Shown: positions 7,293-8,540 of the stretch, piece after piece
How positions within the stretch are numbered: position 1 is the stretch's first letter
Layout: the number at the start of each line of letters is the position of its first letter
Assembly (NCBI GenBank): GCA_002329285.1
Contig: DCTO01000100.1
Coordinates: 11,808 to 20,347, forward strand
From: Ruminococcaceae bacterium UBA1438
GTDB taxonomy: Bacteria > Bacillota > Clostridia > Oscillospirales > Acutalibacteraceae
Length of the DNA stretch: 8,540 nt
Reading direction: 5' to 3'
Program-made: the position numbers and the translations under genes
The notes under the pieces: generated by a model
The model's database searches: none
The model's input: the letters and a program-made list of their open reading frames with translations, nothing else
Told to the model about the DNA's origin: nothing

Positions 7293-7793
7293 TTATTTCT
7301 CCTGTGTTTTTATTCTTTCTTTAGTTAATTCAAGGGCTTCCTTGCCCGTTATATGCTCCGGTGTGAATTCAATGCAGGCAAGCCCCGCCCATTCACGCTT
7401 GATTTCTTTCTCAATAAAATCTGAATCGCTATTATATTTCAACCCAAGCAGCCTTGCCGCCTGATAAATCTCCTCATCCGTTTCAAGCACCCTTACCCTG
7501 CCGAAGGCAATCACACTTCTGAAATGAGTTAAAAGCCTTTCAGCAACGACATCATCCTGCGCAATAACGCAGAAGGAGGCTTTATCACAATTCCTTATGG
7601 CATCAAGCTTGTGCCCTTCCTTTGCGCCGTGAAAATAGATTTTGCCGCCGCTGTAAACATAATTGAGCGGCACGGTGTAAGGATAACCGTCATCGCCGAG
7701 AACGGCAAGCACGCCCGTTTTTTCGTTTTCAAGAATCCGAACAGCCTCTTCATCCGGAAGCTGCTGCTTAAATCGCCTCATTTTTCTGAACAT
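7293..7793 (-). CDS. Pyridoxamine 5'-phosphate oxidase-like flavoprotein (NimA-like split barrel)
   Basis: A 166-residue FMN-binding split-barrel protein resembling NimA-type 5-nitroimidazole reductases and other PNPOx-like proteins. Visible marks are MRRFKQQLPDEEAVRIL at the N-terminus, DDGYPYTVPLNYVY (34-47), KIYFHGAKEGHKLDAI (51-66, the phosphate- and flavin-contact strand) and FRSVIAFGRVRVL (91-103). The C-terminal AGLACIEFTPEHITGKEA closes the barrel. Such proteins usually act as small cytosolic flavin or heme binders; real nitroimidazole reduction is shown for only some, so no resistance function is claimed. The ATG at 7793 has a GGAG site (7801-7804) 7 nt upstream, which favours it over the internal Met5. 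It follows the RlmD-type gene by 25 nt and precedes the PqqD gene by 2 nt. Anaerobes often carry several such paralogues. Confidence 0.9.
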   Translation of the reverse strand: MFRKMRRFKQQLPDEEAVRILENEKTGVLAVLGDDGYPYTVPLNYVYSGGKIYFHGAKEGHKLDAIRNCDKASFCVIAQDDVVAERLLTHFRSVIAFGRVRVLETDEEIYQAARLLGLKYNSDSDFIEKEIKREWAGLACIEFTPEHITGKEALELTKERIKTQEK

Positions 7794-7818
7794 AATTTAA
7801 CTCCGTAAGTATTAAAAA

Positions 7819-8540
7819 TCATTTTCTTTCAAACAGCGCAATCGCTTCGCAATGGACGGTGCGCGGGAAAAGATCAACTGCCTTTAATCGCTTGATTTCA
7901 AAGCCCTTTTGAGCAAGGATTGCGGCATCGCGCGCAAGAGTTGCGGCATCACAGGAAACATAAACAATGCGGTTTATGCAGAGACTGTCAAAAACATCAA
8001 AAAGCTCCTTTTGGCAGCCCTTGCGGGGAGGATCAACTATTGCCAAATCCGGCTTAACGCCCATTTTGGTTATCTGCTTTGCGCCATCAAAAGCATCAGC
8101 GCAGATGAAGCGCGCGTTTGAAACGCCGTTAAGCCTTGCGTTTTCCATTGCATTTTCAACCGCAGAGGGAACGATTTCAACCCCGATGAGGCTTTTGCAT
8201 TTATCGGCAAGGGTTAAGCCGATTGTGCCTGCACCGCAAAACATATCAAGCACGGTTTCACCGCCGGTGAGATCAGCAAACTCTGCGGCGGTTTTATAAA
8301 GCCTTTCGCACTGGGCATGATTAACCTGATAAAAGCTTTCAGGCGAAATCACAAAGCGCCTGCCGAGAAGCTCATCCGTGATTTTATCGCTGCCCCATAT
8401 AGTTTTGGTTTTACCGCCGAGGATAACATTTGTTTTTTTCTTGTTTATATTCAGCGCAACGCTTTTGAGATTTTCAAAGGCGGATTGCAGCTCGCTCACC
8501 AGATAATCCGCATCGGGAATATCCTCGCCGTTAATAACGG
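7819..8540 (-). CDS. rlmD: 23S rRNA (uracil-C5)-methyltransferase, RlmD/RumA family (5' truncated)
   Basis: C-terminal part (240 codons plus two bases) of a TrmA/RlmD-type RNA m5U methyltransferase; the N-terminal TRAM domain and the Fe-S cysteines, if present, lie beyond 8540. From the window edge the frame reads VINGEDIPDADYLVSELQ, so the GTG at 8499 is an internal valine codon, not the start. Family motifs in order are ISPESFYQVNHAQ, the SAM site LDMFCGAGTIGL, IVDPPRKG, and the catalytic nucleophile in YVSCDAATLARD (Cys codon at 7951-7953). Last is FPRTVHCEAIALFER, carrying the general-base Glu. Homologues methylate U1939, and in some Firmicutes (RlmCD) also U747, of 23S rRNA. Which of these applies cannot be decided here. 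The next gene starts 25 nt downstream, so this is the first visible gene of the operon. Confidence 0.93.
   Translation of the reverse strand, partial: VINGEDIPDADYLVSELQSAFENLKSVALNINKKKTNVILGGKTKTIWGSDKITDELLGRRFVISPESFYQVNHAQCERLYKTAAEFADLTGGETVLDMFCGAGTIGLTLADKCKSLIGVEIVPSAVENAMENARLNGVSNARFICADAFDGAKQITKMGVKPDLAIVDPPRKGCQKELFDVFDSLCINRIVYVSCDAATLARDAAILAQKGFEIKRLKAVDLFPRTVHCEAIALFERK

Noticed and set aside
7293..7793. Nitroimidazole resistance gene (nim)
   Set aside because: The split-barrel family is broad and most members are not resistance determinants; sequence alone does not support that function.
8497..8499. GTG at 8499 as the start of the RlmD-type gene
   Set aside because: The frame stays open to the window edge with family-like sequence (VINGEDIPDADYLV), and RlmD proteins are far longer, so this is an internal valine codon.

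Overview
The window is a compact chromosomal segment in which every supported gene lies on the minus strand, so transcription runs from high to low coordinates. The protein types suggest an anaerobic Firmicute of the class Clostridia, probably a gut Oscillospiraceae/Ruminococcaceae-like organism. The pointers are a COG1313 radical SAM protein, a NimA-like flavoprotein, a PqqD plus NTP_transf_5 pair, a zinc-ribbon MscL, and purine-rich Shine-Dalgarno sites before most genes. The taxonomic call is an inference; no rRNA is present.

Layout in transcription order: a 5'-truncated RNA m5U methyltransferase of the RlmD/RumA type (8540-7819); a NimA-like split-barrel flavoprotein (7793-7293); a small PqqD-family protein (7290-7024); an NTP_transf_5 nucleotidyltransferase (7018-5942); LepA/EF-4 (5926-4106, GTG start); a TrmN6-type methyltransferase (4103-3372); RsmI (3375-2554); a PflX-like radical SAM protein (2557-1679); and MscL with a C-terminal zinc ribbon (1634-1194). 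Gaps between these genes are -4 to 44 nt, so they probably form one operon. A 13-bp hairpin followed by a U-rich stretch (1106-1145) ends it. After the hairpin come an alpha/beta hydrolase (1091-165) and the first 47 codons of a probable KduI/IolB-type isomerase (142-1), which may form a second unit.

Functionally, the long operon is mainly about translation. RlmD and RsmI modify rRNA, TrmN6 modifies tRNA, and LepA acts on stalled or misassembled ribosomes. Between them sits a three-gene accessory block: flavoprotein, PqqD-like protein and nucleotidyltransferase. The last two families recur together in peptide-modification loci, but no precursor peptide, cyclase or PqqD-partner radical SAM enzyme is visible here. 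I find no mobile element, CRISPR array, tRNA or rRNA gene. No gene-free stretch exceeds about 100 nt. The least explained items are the PqqD/nucleotidyltransferase pair, the zinc-ribbon MscL, the radical SAM protein without a visible substrate, and the terminator hairpin set right against the hydrolase gene.
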